Assembly: GCA_944470555.2 (NCBI GenBank)
Contig: OX104129.1
Location: 64,473,747 to 64,537,746 of the forward strand
Length of the DNA stretch: 64,000 nt
Origin: Heterobilharzia americana
Lineage: Eukaryota; Platyhelminthes; Trematoda; Strigeidida; Schistosomatidae
Reading direction: 5' to 3'
Part shown: positions 23,401 through 35,308 of the stretch, piece after piece
Position numbering within the stretch: position 1 is the first letter of the stretch
How the letters are laid out: every line of letters starts with the position of its first letter
The notes under the pieces: model-generated
What the model was told of the DNA's origin: nothing
Databases searched by the model: none
What the model saw: only the letters and a program-made list of their open reading frames with translations
Program-made: the position numbers and the translations under genes

Positions 23401-23796
23401 CATATAAGAGCATTTGGGGAGAACGACCCCTAAGTATTTTTGCCCTGTCTACCAATTTGGTGATCAGTCCTGTCCAGTGATATACTCTGTTGAAGGCCTT
23501 TATGTTTTTACTCTGGCTTTAAGAGGCGACTCTTGTCCAATGCGAATTAATTGCTTACTGTGACATCATAGTTATCCTCATAATCCTTCTGTCTCTATGT
23601 ATAGGATGGGTACATACTTAACAAAGAATAAAATTAGTGGTTAATCTTATTTGACGAAGAGGTAGCCTTAAATTTGCTGGGTCCTCTTCTCAAAATAAGT
23701 CATTTTTCATTCCTACGTCATGCGATTTTCGTATATTTCCTAATTAAAGATTAGATTCCACCGAATTGACTATTTTTTTTCCTTTTTACCTTTTAG
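20436..23796 (+). other. Intron c-d (3,361 bp), mostly unrecognised
   Basis: This is the least repeat-rich intron. Between 20436 and 23796 I identify no intact element. A minus-strand open frame (22139-22411) contains CLSTISRIHWKRRLSN, which faintly resembles the LINE-B motif CLRSIGHIPWCHHVSN and may be an old LINE remnant. Everything else, including the minus-strand open frame at 22777-23073, gives no family I know. Confidence 0.6.
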
Positions 23797-24075
23797 TCTG
23801 AACGTGAACATTGTTTATTGTATACTAAGGCCTGTCTATCAAGTCTAGGTGATCTACTGAATAATCTTGGTCGTTTAATTTCCCCAACTGTACCAGAAAC
23901 ACGACCAACACGTTCAGCTCTCAGTCTTCACTTACCATTGATGCGTCATGTCTCTTGTTTTCTTCACTTGTCTGTTATGCAACATGGTGTGAATGTACGG
24001 CAATTATTGGCTGATTATCTTTTGCCAAAACCACGTTTACTAAGACGTTTTATGGAACATTTAGTGAATGTTTTG
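23797..24075 (+). CDS. UBR3: UBR3 exon d (93 codons, phase 0/0)
   Basis: The acceptor CTTTTTACCTTTTAG precedes SEREHCLYTKACLSSLGDLL. The middle reads SLHLPLMRHVSCFLHLSVMQ and the end LRRFMEHLVNVL, before the donor GTAAG. The UBR family carries a conserved (F/L)-H-LPL-x-R-x-hydrophobic-F-L-x-x-(A/S)-V segment here, where human UBR3 reads FHLPLHRYYAMFLSKAV. The open frame runs into the intron as far as 24171, but the match ends at the donor. Confidence 0.87.
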
Positions 24076-24149
24076 GTAAGTTTTTTGATTTTAATCAGTA
24101 AAAAAAAAGATATTCGTGAAAAGTATCTTGCTGACACTGAGGGATGGCT

Positions 24150-24260
24150 GAAGGTGGAATTAAAACCTTGACCGTGACAGGACTCGAACCAGCGGCCGTC
24201 GGGTTTCTGTTCCAGTGCCCTACCAACTGAGATACGAGACTCAGCTGCTGACTAGATCTT
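24150..24260 (-). mobile_element. SINE-T head
   Basis: The plus strand reads GACAGGACTCGAACCAGCGG and GCCCTACCAACTGAGATACG, the reverse complement of B and A boxes (CTCAGTTGGTAGGGC; GGTTCGAGTCC). The right limit is approximate. Confidence 0.65.
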
Positions 24261-24354
24261 AATAAGAGTGCTCAACTACGGTTACCTCATACAGTCACAC
24301 CGATACTCAATATGTTTAACTATTTAAGTAAGTATAACTGATGCTGGTTTCACA

Positions 24355-24540
24355 ACAGGTGGCTCTCGTGCCTCGGTAGCTTTAGTAGACAGCGCTTTAG
24401 CGTTTGAAGCGATCGCGGTTGGCTTCAAGTCTCAGTTGGGAAAACATCACTCACTGGAGTGTAGGTATATCCGGATGACGAGTCCCGAATTGGGCGAACT
24501 GCGCGTCCTGGATTCCACTGCTAGTTATCATCAAACAAGT
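24355..24540 (+). mobile_element. SMalpha element, broken hammerhead (24459-24521)
   Basis: The head has CCTCGGTAGCTTTAGTAGAC and a CAAGTCTCAGTTGG B-box region. The ribozyme has ATGACGA instead of CTGACGA, and GAAC instead of GAAA, so it should be inactive. Stem I (ATCCGG / CTGGAT) is kept. Confidence 0.75.
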
Positions 24541-24569
24541 CACAATATATCTGGAGATTTGTTGACTTA

Positions 24570-24760
24570 TTTTTAGGTTGGAATTCATCATATGCCGACA
24601 CCACACCTATGATCCATGGCAGGGTCATGGGTGAAAGCTGCTGAGGAGTCCCATGCCAGGGTGAAACAGCTGTCCAGTGTTCCCAGTTTTCTAATGTTCC
24701 TCTAACCGATGTAAGTCCATGAGGAATTCCAACCTAAAAATTACAATATATTTAAATGTT
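24570..24760 (+). mobile_element. Family X short element with intact hammerhead core (24635-24680)
   Basis: The ribozyme reads AGCTG, CTGAGGA, stem II GTCC / GGGT with two wobble pairs, GAAA, CAGCTGTC and CAGTGT. All invariant core positions and the GTC cleavage triplet are present. Stem I has about 4 pairs. The tail has TCTAACCGATGTAAGTCC. Confidence 0.7.
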
Positions 24761-25024
24761 CATCTTCCTGTTTTGGAATGGTAATTGCGTCTGTTTTTGT
24801 GCTTTGTATGATGTTACTGTTAATTAAATATCAGTAGCTAAAATGAAACAAAACAATTTCATGTTAATAGTTATTTAGAGTATTCCCTTCTTTTCTGTGG
24901 TTGACTGAATGGATGAAGATATAATTAGTTGAATCTCTAGTGATCAAATCAAATTTTTATAGATTTAAAGGTAATGGCTTTAGCTTCAGTGAACTTTTAA
25001 CCTGTACTTTAGATACTCATTGAG

Positions 25025-27808
25025 GAAATGGAAGCAGTAGACTTTATTTACTATGAACTGACTAAGTGTGGCACTGAAATAGGTATTCCTGTCTACACCT
25101 TGAATGAACTGCTTCTAAGACATACGATAAATCCCCATTTCCTGTTCAATAATGGGTTCTACAAACAGTATGATGGTGTCGTTACGAGATCACTCCTGTG
25201 TTCAATCTTAGCAGATTTTTTTCGAGCAAAACTAGAGAATAGTACTCTGAAAGAAAAGAACAACCGATTGGCACCATACTGTTGTTGGATGGAAAACACG
25301 TTTTTAGTGCTGAAATGTGAGATTAGTTTGATAAGAATACTGTTCTGAAGCAGTTGAATAGCGTTCATTAGGTGATTGAATTCACAATAGGAGAGGAGCC
25401 GTATGTTTCCAACTATCCATAAATATATCCACTAGGAATGAGGATGTTAGTTGTTCCATTACTAACCCTTCCGTTTGTCTATATATTTTGTCCTGAAACT
25501 CGGAGACTGTGGAGGTCTGACAAAACTTTACTCCTAACATGATCTCATCAACTTATACCTTAGTTCTCTGAGTAAGTTTTGATTCAGTATTTAGTTGATA
25601 AAGACAAGCAGAAGGAGTTGCGGTAGGATCACCCATATCCCCAATCCTACCAGATATGCTTATAGAACACACGGCTTTTCGAACGCCTAATCGTACACCT
25701 TAGATGTGACGAAGCTATTTGGATGACAAATTTACTCTATTGAAATGGGGACATCTCGGCAGTTTCTTCACACACATAAACTCAGTATTAGGATGCTACC
25801 CAGTTCATTTATGAGGCAAAAAACTAAACGAAGAGAAATAGCTATTTCGGATTGCAGAGTAAAACGAATAATAAGCAGTGGTTTAGGTACTATCGTCTAT
25901 AGGGAACCAATACATTCTAACAGGTATCTAGACTTCAGGTCATCTCATCCTATGTCAGTTAAGGCGGGTTTCGTCAAACGTTCAATTAATAAAGCTAGGA
26001 AACTCACTAGTCAGTTCAAGAACCTAAAAAAGTAATTGAAAGATGATGTGACTGTGTCGGAGTATGACGTGGGCTCTAATAACAAGCGGGACGAGTAATA
26101 ACGCAACGAGATACTTGAACTGCATACGAGTAATGTGACTATTCCTTCCTACACCTGATACTTCACTGAGCCGCGAAAATCAGAAGACAAAAGACTGACT
26201 TAAGATGATTTTTTTTCTTAACAAAAAACAGTATTTATATGCAACTTTTACCCAGAAAATGAAGCCACTAGATCACCAATCAGTTGGAGGATGGAATTGT
26301 TCGGTAGAATTAATTTGACCAATCAAGATTTGAAACGAATGACCTTGAATGATGATTTCCATTTTTGGCCAATTCCTGACAAAACATATAAAAGAAACAA
26401 TACTGAGTACTAATTATTCTTTACAATTTATTAAGAGATTCGTAAGACCATATTAGGAAAGAAATTATGACAGTAGTATGAATACGAAGTCATAGAAACA
26501 ACACAAGTTGTGTTACAATATAAGGAATAAAGGTCGGAAGTTTTATGCGAAATTCACAAGAAGCCTGGAGTTAGATTGACATTCAAACCTACACTGACTC
26601 AGAGATAAGCTTTGTCAGCTTAAGGATCCAATTGACCCAACTAAACAAGATAATTTGATCTACGAAATACTACGAAATGACTATGAGATCAAGTACACAG
26701 ATCAAACTAGTCGGTCAGGGTCAGTTAGATTATCGGAGCATAAGAATTTAGCCAAATATAGAGTGACAAACCCGAATTGGATCAATAATCTAGAAATAAA
26801 CTTGATTGTTGCAATTCATGGAGTATCACACAGCCACACATGAGGGTCGGATAAAATCACAATACATAAATTCAATATAATTAGGTAGATACGGAACATT
26901 AGACCAAGGCAGATCATACCTTTTCTGTGATATATCGTGTCCTTTGCAATCTGTCTGAAAGTGCACGACTACGCATCTCATTTATAGCCGAAGCCATATG
27001 TATCAATGCAAGAAAACCGGACCTATGTGTTCAAAAGAAATATGTACATCCATTTTGTCTACCTTGGCCCATAATAGAATTGACATGTTCTTTATGAACT
27101 TTCCGACCACAAATTTCACAGTTAAACCTCTCTGTCCTCTCTTGTATTGATAAACATTCATTTCCTCATGTTATTAGTTCTATGCCCTTCTTTATTCCTA
27201 CTATAACCTGCAGTCATTTTCAACCTTGACGTAATACTTCACATTTGTTATTCTCTATTTCGTTGAAGTATTCACATGATTTTCCCCCACTTGAATATAA
27301 GTCATCACTAGATAATTATTATTTGACCCTTAGTAAAAAAAACATGCACATACACACAGTCATGCCCAGTAAATGTATTGGTAATTGAAGTTAAATAAAA
27401 AATCTGATCAGCAGTCGGACCTCGTAGCTCAGTTGGTAGACCATGGAACCAGAAATCCAGTGGTTGCTTGTTAGAATCCGGCTGCAGCCCACATTTTCAT
27501 TTCACCTTCGATCATTGCCCAGTATCAAGATGCATATAAATGAATCATTATCTGTAAATTTTGTTTCCTCATTTCTTGATTGTTCTGTCGTGGTGATTTT
27601 ATTGCACAATTAACACACTAGACTGGTAACAGTTCCACCATTCCATTCGATTTGATCTCCCTCCATTCACCCATAACACTTTCAATATAGTAAAAATTAC
27701 ACATTATGCCTTATTTTGGCTATTGTATTTCACTTATTCTCGTGGATTTATGTAACTGTAAAGCCTGAAGAAGTTATTAAAAACAATTGTTCACTCGCTC
27801 AAATTATT
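25025..27808 (+). mobile_element. Penelope-like element, strongly decayed
   Basis: The start reads VDFIYYELTKCGTEIGIPVY and then LLCSILADFFRAKLENSTLK (25230), matching the RT of the copy at 61.9 kb. A middle part in shifting frames follows (25600-26040). A GIY-YIG remnant (NLIYEILRNDYEIKYTDQTS, 26656-26715) then appears. The end matches the terminal segment of the 61.8-63.6 kb copy (27756-27808 against 63505-63558). The GIY-YIG remnant resembles the one at 13.9 kb more than the one at 62.8 kb, so two elements may be overlaid here. Confidence 0.72.
27370..27535 (+). mobile_element. SINE-T copy
   Basis: A preceding body piece (AAAAAATCTGATCAGCAGTC) leads to CTCGTAGCTCAGTTGGTAGA, then TTAGAATCCGGCTGCAGCCC and the tail ATTTTCATTTCACCTTCG. 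Confidence 0.7.
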
Positions 27809-28135
27809 CTTGTTCTGAATAATTAAGTGGAGAAAGAGAGATTGAATACTGAATCTTTGTTAATTGAATCAACACCCAATAAATTGTAATAGGGATGATG
27901 CAACACTCTTACCAGATTGATACTCATCATGAACTGACATCATTTGGAGATATGTAAAATTTTACTATCACTGAAAACAAAGAATATGAGATGATAGGAC
28001 TGTAAAAGTCCAATGTCGAAGGTGGTGTGATGACATTGATATGATTATAAGAAATAATTTGTGCTTGAAACGTCATCCAGTAAATAATATTGTATCACTT
28101 TATGCTGGCTATATTAAATGAACAATTTTAATCCA

Positions 28136-28995
28136 GAATTATGGTTAGTCAACTCCACACCAGAAGAGGCAGCAAAGATGGGACTTCGGGTGAACGTAGA
28201 GAAGACAGAGGTAATAATGATACCCAACCAACAACAACAGCAACAAGCACTAATCACCATCAACGGGAGAAATGTAAAGGAAGCTACCTCTTTCACCTAC
28301 CTACCTACCTAGAAGGCAGCATTGTTTCAACTACAGGCGGTGGTGTCTGTACAGATGAGGATATCAAAGCCAGTATCGGAAATACAGTAAGACAGGCCTT
28401 CATTAATCTGAAATCAGTGTGGAGACCTACTGCACTCCACTCCACTCCACTCTACTCACCATAAAGCGTGAACAACATCCGGATTCTCAACACTAATGTC
28501 AGTCAAGTAAGTCAGTGCTTCTATATGATGGTTGAGGGACATGGCGGGGCGTTACGAAAAGCATTTTCAACAAACTACTGACATATATCATCAACAGCTG
28601 CCGTCTGCGTCCACTCGATACTGAAGATCGATCAGATGGCCAGAATAATATGAATAAGCATAAAGAAACTGACTCTGGCTGGGAACAAACCAACCAACAA
28701 CCTATCTCCCAACAGATATGCAGAAGAAAAAAGTTGAGAGGGATAGGATTGGAATGAACGTACACTGAGAAAAAAGACGGTTTGGGGACATCACGCACTA
28801 CGCCAGGCCATCGAGTGGAATCCAAAGGCGAAATGACGAGTTGGGTGTCCGAGGCGATGGTGTGAGGAAGAACTGAAAGCTTGTGCGCAGTGGTGGAGCT
28901 AGGTTCGAAAGACTGCAGAGAAGAGAAGGCAATGGAGGCCTGCTACTGAATCCCTTTGTTCCACTAGAAACTCAAGGGACAAATAATAAATAAAA
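28136..28995 (+). mobile_element. LINE-A copy 6, 5'-truncated 3' end
   Basis: The plus-strand frame reads EEAAKMGLRVNVEKTEVIMI, then INGRNVKEATSFTYL, a shifted EGSIVSTTGGG and DEDIKASIGNTVRQAF. The 3' end is CAAGGGACAAATAATAAATAAAA. It is the C-terminal part of the LINE-A reverse transcriptase region with one frameshift within the first 200 bp. No clear target-site duplication was found by eye. Confidence 0.82.
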
Positions 28996-29299
28996 CCCCA
29001 CACCATCTGATTGGTATTTCAGTATTAACTGTAAACCTACATATGAATGTAGAGTCAAAGACGAAGACTTATATGAAAAGGAATATATTTCTTCGCTCTG
29101 TCATTCTTTTTTGTCAATAACTAATTGGTAATTCTCAAGTATCAACGGTAATAACGTCTTATATCTGTAATTTTTTTGCGTCTGTGAGAAAAGAAATGCA
29201 ATGGAGTTATCTGGTGTGTAACTATGACTGTTCAATTATTTCCGAAGCACTGTTCAATAAACACTACTTTTTGATGAAGTGATGTACCAAACAGACAAC

Positions 29300-29460
29300 C
29301 CAGTAATACAGGACTATAATCCACCTAGCAGTGGAATCCAGGACGTGCGTTTCGTCCTGTCTGGGATTTGTCAGCTGGATATACCTGCATTGCAGTGAGT
29401 GATGTTGTTCCTATTGTCACTCGAATCCAGTACTCATAGCTTCAGGCACCAAAACATTAC
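29300..29460 (-). mobile_element. SMalpha element, hammerhead with one core change (29328-29390)
   Basis: In reverse complement: ATCCAG, CTGACAA (one change from CTGANGA), GAAA, CGCACGTC, CTGGAT. Stems I and III are good. The head region is degenerate. Confidence 0.75.
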
Positions 29461-30031
29461 TCACTAGACTGGTGGGGACAAAAACTACCTTTTGTGCATT
29501 CGATTGTTTCAAGTTGTTACCTTTCAAAATATCGCAACATTTTCTTGTCGAGTTTTCCTTTATTCAAAGAACAATGTAAAATGCTCATTGATGTCTGTAA
29601 ATTGTAGTTGCCACATATCAAAGTTTGTTGAAGTGGGGAAAATGTCAACATTCGGTGATATCGTACCCTGCGGGAACCGATGATGATAGCTTCTTTATAG
29701 CTCTGAATCTTAAATGTCAACTTCTGTAGACTTCAGCACTTTTTTTTGAGTAAGTATCACTTCGTATTTAGAAGGTACAAATAAGTTGAAATTCTCGCGT
29801 ATCCCATCCTTTATGGCAGGATGAGTTTGAGTTGATGAGCAAGCTATACGTTCATATTCGCAGCTCATCTTATATGCTCCAACTTCGTTGATACACACTT
29901 TATAATTTTGAACTAATGATTGAGGAGATTAGGATTTGTCAAGTGTTCACAGAATGCCTATATTTTACTTGGTTTCATACTCTATTTTCTTGTTTTCTCT
30001 TTGTTAAATACATCATCTTCAATCTATACAG

Positions 30032-30160
30032 TTAGGTTGTCATGAAGTGCTCATTGGTTATTGGATACGTAATGGTCAGGGTGTCAGACAGTCTGTTTCA
30101 CACTATATGCAAAGCCAGTTTTGTTATTCATCTATTGATTTGGATATATTTGCATTACAA
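30032..30160 (+). CDS. UBR3: UBR3 exon e (43 codons, phase 0/0)
   Basis: The acceptor is TATACAG and the donor GTAAGA. The exon reads LGCHEVLIGYWIRNGQGVRQ and then SVSHYMQSQFCYSSIDLDIF to ALQ. The W-(V/I)-RNG-x-x-hydrophobic pattern, followed by Y-(V/M)-QS-x-FC-x-S-x-ID-x-DI-x-LQ, is among the best conserved parts of UBR3. Joined to exon f it gives LQVC, exactly as in the human protein, which supports this exon boundary. Confidence 0.9.
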
Positions 30161-31079
30161 GTAAGATTGTATACACTGTATTACGCAATATGACTTGTGT
30201 TTATATAAACCCCATCAAAAATTTAGAATAATGTATATTACTGATTCTGTTAATAATTCTTGAGATGTAACCAATTCAAGCTGATGCGATCCTCTAACTA
30301 CTCTGTGTCTTCGACTTTCACTCTGTCTACACCAAGGCATAATTTCAGAAAAGTTATTCCGTTGGGAGTGGGTGAGGTGGTTTCTGGTAACCGAGGATTC
30401 TATGTCTTGGATTTTAATCAAGTCAATTCAGTGAAATATCTGTACTAAAATTCTCCTCTAAGTTGCAGAAAACCACTAGGCGGTAGGCACATTTATTTTA
30501 ATCCTTTAGATTCCACTTTGTTATGGTTGACTTCCTAACTGATTAATCTCGTAAAGATTTTCTAATCTGTCTACCATGTGAAAATTATTTAGTCTTGTTC
30601 AAAAGTGTCTTTGAAGTCTCAGGATCTTTCTAGTACGTTTCCATGAAAATCTACTTATTTTGATAATACTTCTTACACAGAATGTTAAGTATCATACATG
30701 ATTCATGGTCGGCTTTTACTGAACCCCGTTCAAGGATACTAAACAAAATGATTTAGTATTCAGACCGCCTAAACTATGTAGAGAATCTCAGTAATCCTGA
30801 TGAAATCCTGTCGTAGAATGATGGTATTGCTCATCGACGCAGGCAGTCATCTTTCTAACAGTGGATGCCTGGTTCACACCATACTCCACCTACTTCGATC
30901 TACGTAACTGGATGACGTGATAAGTTATCACACAATACACATAGTGTATAGGTAAGTGAATAAATCTGTATCAGGTAGCTAATTTACATTAGCGTAAGTA
31001 CAAAAGGCTTAATTGATGCTCGGCGGCCTACAGCATCCATGGTATTGTAGAGATGATTAAACCGAAAATTTGGATTTGC

Positions 31080-32200
31080 TATTTAGACACTTTTGTCATC
31101 ATTAAAAAAGATGATATAGAGAACACTCATAGTTTGATCAACATCGCTTTCAATGACATCAAATTCACAATGGATTAGGAGTCAAACAACTATTATCCCT
31201 GGATGTTTTAGTCAGTAGGAAAAATGCCGGAAAGCTGGAAACCCAAGTGTACAGGAAACTATTATCAAATCCTCAGCTACAGTAGCAACAACACAACAAC
31301 GCACAAAATCAGTTGCGTGCAGACTCTATTCAAAAGAGCAAGAATATATTGCAGTACAACGACTTCAAGGAGAAACGAAGAAAATTACTCGATATCCATC
31401 CTGAAGAAGAACGGCTACCCACGAAAATGTATCAGAAAACGCCTATTATGTACATCATGAACTACAAAGTCATCGACAGAAATCAATAAACGCATCATCC
31501 TACCATACATAAGGAATATATCAGAAATCACGACAAGATTACTGAAACCATTTGGAATTGGTGGGCTCATAAACCAACAAATTCCCTGCAAACACAATTA
31601 TGCAAACTAAAGGATGCAACAACCAGAGAAGACAAACCGAATGTCATTTACAGAAATAACTGTAGTCAACACTACATTGGACAAAGTGGTCACCCTCTTC
31701 ATCTTCGTCTACATGAACACCATTTGGCTATTAAACGTCACGACATTTCATCACTCATTTCAATGCATGTGGATAATTATGGTCATGAATATTGGATTTC
31801 GACAATGTAGAAATTTTGGACGGAGAGAGGAAGCACAAAGAATATCAGAGAATTCCTATGAGCTTGGCATTCAAGTTAGTTAGTCAGCAATCAGCAGATG
31901 TATAGACATAGAACCAATCTATCAACCAATGAGCAAAGTGATAAACGACAGAAAGGTTAAAAGTCAAGCAATGAAACAGCCAACAGAAAAATCTATGCAG
32001 TCAGTCAATGACACAACAATCGAGAGAAACGACCAATCACAAACCAGTTTGTGATGGCTGGGTACTGAATCACTCATGGAGAGATGTTAACAGCTCACTT
32101 CATACTGAAGTTAGTGTTGATGATGTCGTCTAGAAAGACGATGAAAGCTTCACGATTAAACAGCCCAACTCACAGAACATAATACAACCAAGACCATCCA
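31080..32200 (+). mobile_element. Penelope-like element, 3' half with GIY-YIG domain
   Basis: In shifting frames the plus strand reads LDVLVSRKNAGKLETQVYRK (31205), a region KDATTREDKPNVIYRNNC and SQHYIGQSGHPLHLRLHEHH (31665-31725), then LAIKRHDISSLISMHVDNYG. It ends in a tail with a terminal hairpin (32124-32142). The N-x-x-Y-x-x-C-x-x-x-YIGQ pattern is GIY-YIG. The RT region is missing or too decayed to see. It is the same lineage as the copy at 9.6-10.1 kb. Confidence 0.78.
32112..32150 (+). ncRNA. Penelope 3' hairpin, hammerhead-like
   Basis: TTGATGATG, stem GTCGTC / GACGAT with loop TAGAAA, then GAAAGC. It resembles a hammerhead core, but an extra T lies between CTGATGA and stem II, and I could not pair stems I and III convincingly. 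Confidence 0.5.
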
Positions 32201-32384
32201 CCTGAGCTACAAATATTCTCCACTATTGTAGAGATATTTGGGGCTGCTCTAATAATTCCCGGTTGGTCCGTTTATTTCACTTGAAGATGTAAAACTCGCG
32301 AATGATGATCCTATTTAAAAAGAACCTACATCAAAACAGAATCTAAGTCAGTAGTCTTCAAGTTACAGGGCTGTGAAAACTGCA

Positions 32385-32530
32385 ACACATTAGTTTAGAT
32401 AATCGAATTCCAGCTGGTGTGTCCCAGGTTTAAAATTCACCCTACTTGTCGAGGTTTGGGCAGCCAGAAAAGTATCACTAGTCCTCAGACGATAGATGTG
32501 ACTCGTTGACCATCCATAGTTTTCAATTCA
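32385..32530 (+). mobile_element. SINE-D short element, decayed
   Basis: CCCTACTTGTCGAGGTTTGG and GATAGATGTGACTCGTTGAC parallel CACCTACCAAGGTTTGGGCA and TAGGTGTGGCTCACTGC of the copy at 15 kb. The promoter boxes are degenerate. Confidence 0.5.
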
Positions 32531-33837
32531 TACATCATTAATGCTTTTCATATTCAAGACGACGATTCTTTGGTGTTTTCTTGGCAATTAGTAGTTTGCA
32601 CAGCATATCATACCCGTAGACCTTTATAATTGACTCAGAACCTGAACGTCCATAACTGTTTAGCCCTCGATTTGATTACGTGACAGGCAAAACCTAAGTA
32701 GACAAGTGATAGATGCAGCCAAAAAGTTTTATGTAATTCCTTCCTCTAAATTTAAATGGAATGGGAAAATCAGTTTTGGGCAGAATAACATGATTCCATT
32801 CACATTTCTTTGTTGTATGCAGCTGATGATAAACTTCGCAATTGACTGCACCTATTTTGTTCTTGCTGAATCTTAAATATCAGTCTTTGATCGAATTGAG
32901 CTTTTAATTAGTCACCGACTCTAAGGTTAGGCTTCTAGAATTTCTATTTATAAACCGTGAAGTTTAGGTCAAACTAGTTCGGGGATGAGAATGCGCGCTC
33001 ATCGATTACAGTGAGTACTGGTTATTTTATACCGCAAGTTGCGAAAGGTTGCCAGATTCTGGTTATTAGATTTCAAGTCATTACGTGAATTGAAGTGTGC
33101 CTACTGTAAGACCAGAAAGTTTATGGAACGATGTTGTATTACGTCACTGCTGAGAATTCTCAAAGTGAGATAAAGGAGCTATCTTATGCTTTATGACTTT
33201 CACTGATTTCCTAACAAACTTCGGTTAGTGTTGAAGCTGTTTACATACCATTCAGACGAGAATAGCTTCATGTTATTTAACTCAGTTGGTTGTCAGAACT
33301 GTTCTGCCAACCTTACTAATAACTCGATCTTATTTTCAAGGTTGTATTCTTTGGTTAGTAGTACTGTCTGATGACTCTAGTCCTGTTACATAATTTAGCT
33401 TTGTAGAAGTTTTTTTTTGATCTGACTACCATAGTGATTATAGCCTGGTCGAAGCATTTATTGGTTGAGGTCCTAAAGATCTATGTTAAAGAATAGTTAG
33501 CCTTGTCTACACACGCCAACAAACAGAAAAGCTAAGTCTTTCTTTCCCTTGTTACTACAGTGTTACAAAATTTGGCAATATGAATGTTTGGACATTTGTG
33601 TGAGTTTTTATATTGGCATGTTAGTCTTCCTGTCTACTGCATAGAAAATATCTATAATTATTTGTAAATCTCAATAAAGTACTGACATGATAATTTACGC
33701 CATTAATTTTCTCTAAATTACTTTAAGCCATTCTACCTAAACTGGAACTAGTGTATTACAGATTCAAAATGTTGTCCTATCAATAGAGATTTGATTACTA
33801 GCTTAGTGTTATACGCTCTTACATTATCACTATGTCG

Positions 33838-34690
33838 TAAAGCTGAGTAGGATCAACTCCGGTGGGTTAGTTGCCGATGAGATTTCTGCACGGATACAAA
33901 AGGCTCGATTGGCTTTTGCCAATTTGCGCCACCTATGGCGCCGCCGTGATATTCGTTTGTCTATTAAGGGTCGCGTGTACTGCACAGCAGTCCGCTCTGT
34001 TCTACTGTATGGCTGTGAAACATGGCCATTGAAAGTGGAAGACATGAGAAGGTTACAGGTATTTGACCACCGTTGCCTTCGTAGTATAGGACATATTCCG
34101 TGGTGTCACCATGTGAGTAATGCAGAAGTTAGGTGTAGAGTTTTAGGGAGAAGAGGTAAGTCAGTCGACGAGGTTGTGAACCTTCATCGACTGAGATGGT
34201 TGGGACACGTACTACGTATGCCTAGTCACCGATTGCCTCGTCACACAATGTTGGCTGAGGTGGGTTCAGGCTGGAAAAAGGCCCGAGGTGGCCAGACTAA
34301 AACATGGCACCAATGTATGAAGTCTCTGACTGTTGGTTTAAGCCATGTAGGACGATGCAGACTAGGTGGTTGGGGTCCACGGGACAAGAGGAACCAGTGG
34401 TTGGAGACCCTAGGTGATATGGCTCAGAACCGATGTCAGTGGCGCAGATGTATACACACATTATCCTCATCTTAACAACGCTACACCGAATCTCACTATT
34501 TTGTCATTCCTCTTTCCTTTCTTCTCGTACTTTATATTTCTTTTGACTGCATTCACTTATCTTCATCCTTCACCTCACTACCTTTTTACTTGATGTGCTG
34601 ATATGAGGTGTGGCAACTCGGACCGTTAGGCAGTAATGCCTGGTCCTATGTTGATAATGATGATGAAAGCTGAATAGAAGTAGGGTTGCA
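33838..34690 (+). mobile_element. LINE-B 3' end, best preserved copy
   Basis: A 188-codon open frame (33909-34475) reads ANLRHLWRRRDIRLSIKGRV, SVLLYGCETWPLKVEDM, VFDHRCLRSIGHIPW, VVNLHRLRWLGHVLRM, GGQTKTWHQCMKSL and ends QCRWRR-type sequence. This is the C-terminal region after the RT fingers and palm. The 3' UTR ends with GATAATGATGATGA. The copy is 5'-truncated, so it has no catalytic RT boxes. The few breaks suggest it is fairly young. Confidence 0.88.
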
Positions 34691-34833
34691 TACCCATGTT
34701 GGATTGAATTGCCTTCTCTAAAGTGTTTTGTTTCTTTTCACAGTAAACTAATTTTACTTTCTCATGGTATGATAATTTCAATAAAATATTATATCATCAT
34801 TAATATGATTGATTAATTTTCATTTCTCTATAG

Positions 34834-35035
34834 GTTTGTACAGCTTTATTACCACCTGCGTATTTTTTAAACGCTTTAGTTGATCAAACAAAACTGCTAC
34901 GAGGTATATGCTTTCATAATGAACTGTTAAGTTTGATTACACCACCTGAGCCAAAAAATCTTGATCGTAAACCAATGGCTTTAGAAGCCTGGTTAACAAA
35001 TCTTTGTTGGATATTGGATATACGCAATAATCTAG
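34834..35035 (+). CDS. UBR3: UBR3 exon f (phase 0 in, phase 1 out)
   Basis: The acceptor TTTCTCTATAG precedes VCTALLPPAYFLNALVDQTK, then LLRGICFHNELLSL, and the end is ALEAWLTNLCWILDIRNNL plus one base, before GTTAGT. The human counterpart has VCASRL-PDYF and a later segment ending in LHLGMSD. The split glycine codon (G at 35035 plus GC at 39461) restores that NNLG-LS junction. Exon length is 202 nt. Confidence 0.87.
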
Positions 35036-35241
35036 GTTAGTAATAAAACGAAGTAATTGTATTTTTATGTGGGGTCATTTAACTTACAATTGGTAACGTG
35101 TACTAAGTGTTTCAAATTATGTGAAGCTCGTCCTACTTATACAGCCAACACCACCTGGCTGCTCAAATCTCAGTAGATAGAGCAGTATTCGAACCCGTGA
35201 CGCATTAGTTGAAAGTCATCTCAAACCAATAAGTCGCAGCT

Positions 35242-35243
<2 letters not shown>

Positions 35244-35305
<62 letters not shown>
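35244..35305. repeat. AT dinucleotide microsatellite
   Basis: An uninterrupted AT run of about 62 bp lies in intron f-g. It creates a meaningless alternating Ile-Tyr frame on the minus strand. Confidence 0.95.

Positions 35306-35308
<3 letters not shown>

Larger units (their letters stand above)
24076..30031 (+). other. Intron d-e (5,956 bp)
   Basis: It holds a minus-strand SINE-T (24150-24260), a plus-strand SMalpha with broken core (24355-24540), a plus-strand family X element with intact hammerhead core (24570-24760), a decayed Penelope element (25025-27808) with a nested or adjacent SINE-T (27370-27535), a plus-strand LINE-A 3' end (28136-28995), and a minus-strand SMalpha (29300-29460). 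The stretches 24765-25020, 27815-28130, 29000-29295 and 29470-30031 are unrecognised. Confidence 0.75.
30161..34833 (+). other. Intron e-f (4,673 bp)
   Basis: Main contents are a plus-strand Penelope-like 3' half with terminal hairpin (31080-32200), a degenerate SINE-D (32385-32530) and a LINE-B 3' end with a long open frame (33838-34690). No known element is visible in 30165-31075, 32535-33835 or 34695-34833. In the last of these the polypyrimidine tract before exon f can be seen. Confidence 0.75.

Noticed and set aside
25745..26035. Independent 96-codon gene
   Set aside because: It lies within the decayed Penelope element between RT and GIY-YIG remnants. Its basic C-terminus (VKRSINKARKLTSQFKNL) parallels VKSLTNRARKIRSD in the copy at 62.5 kb.
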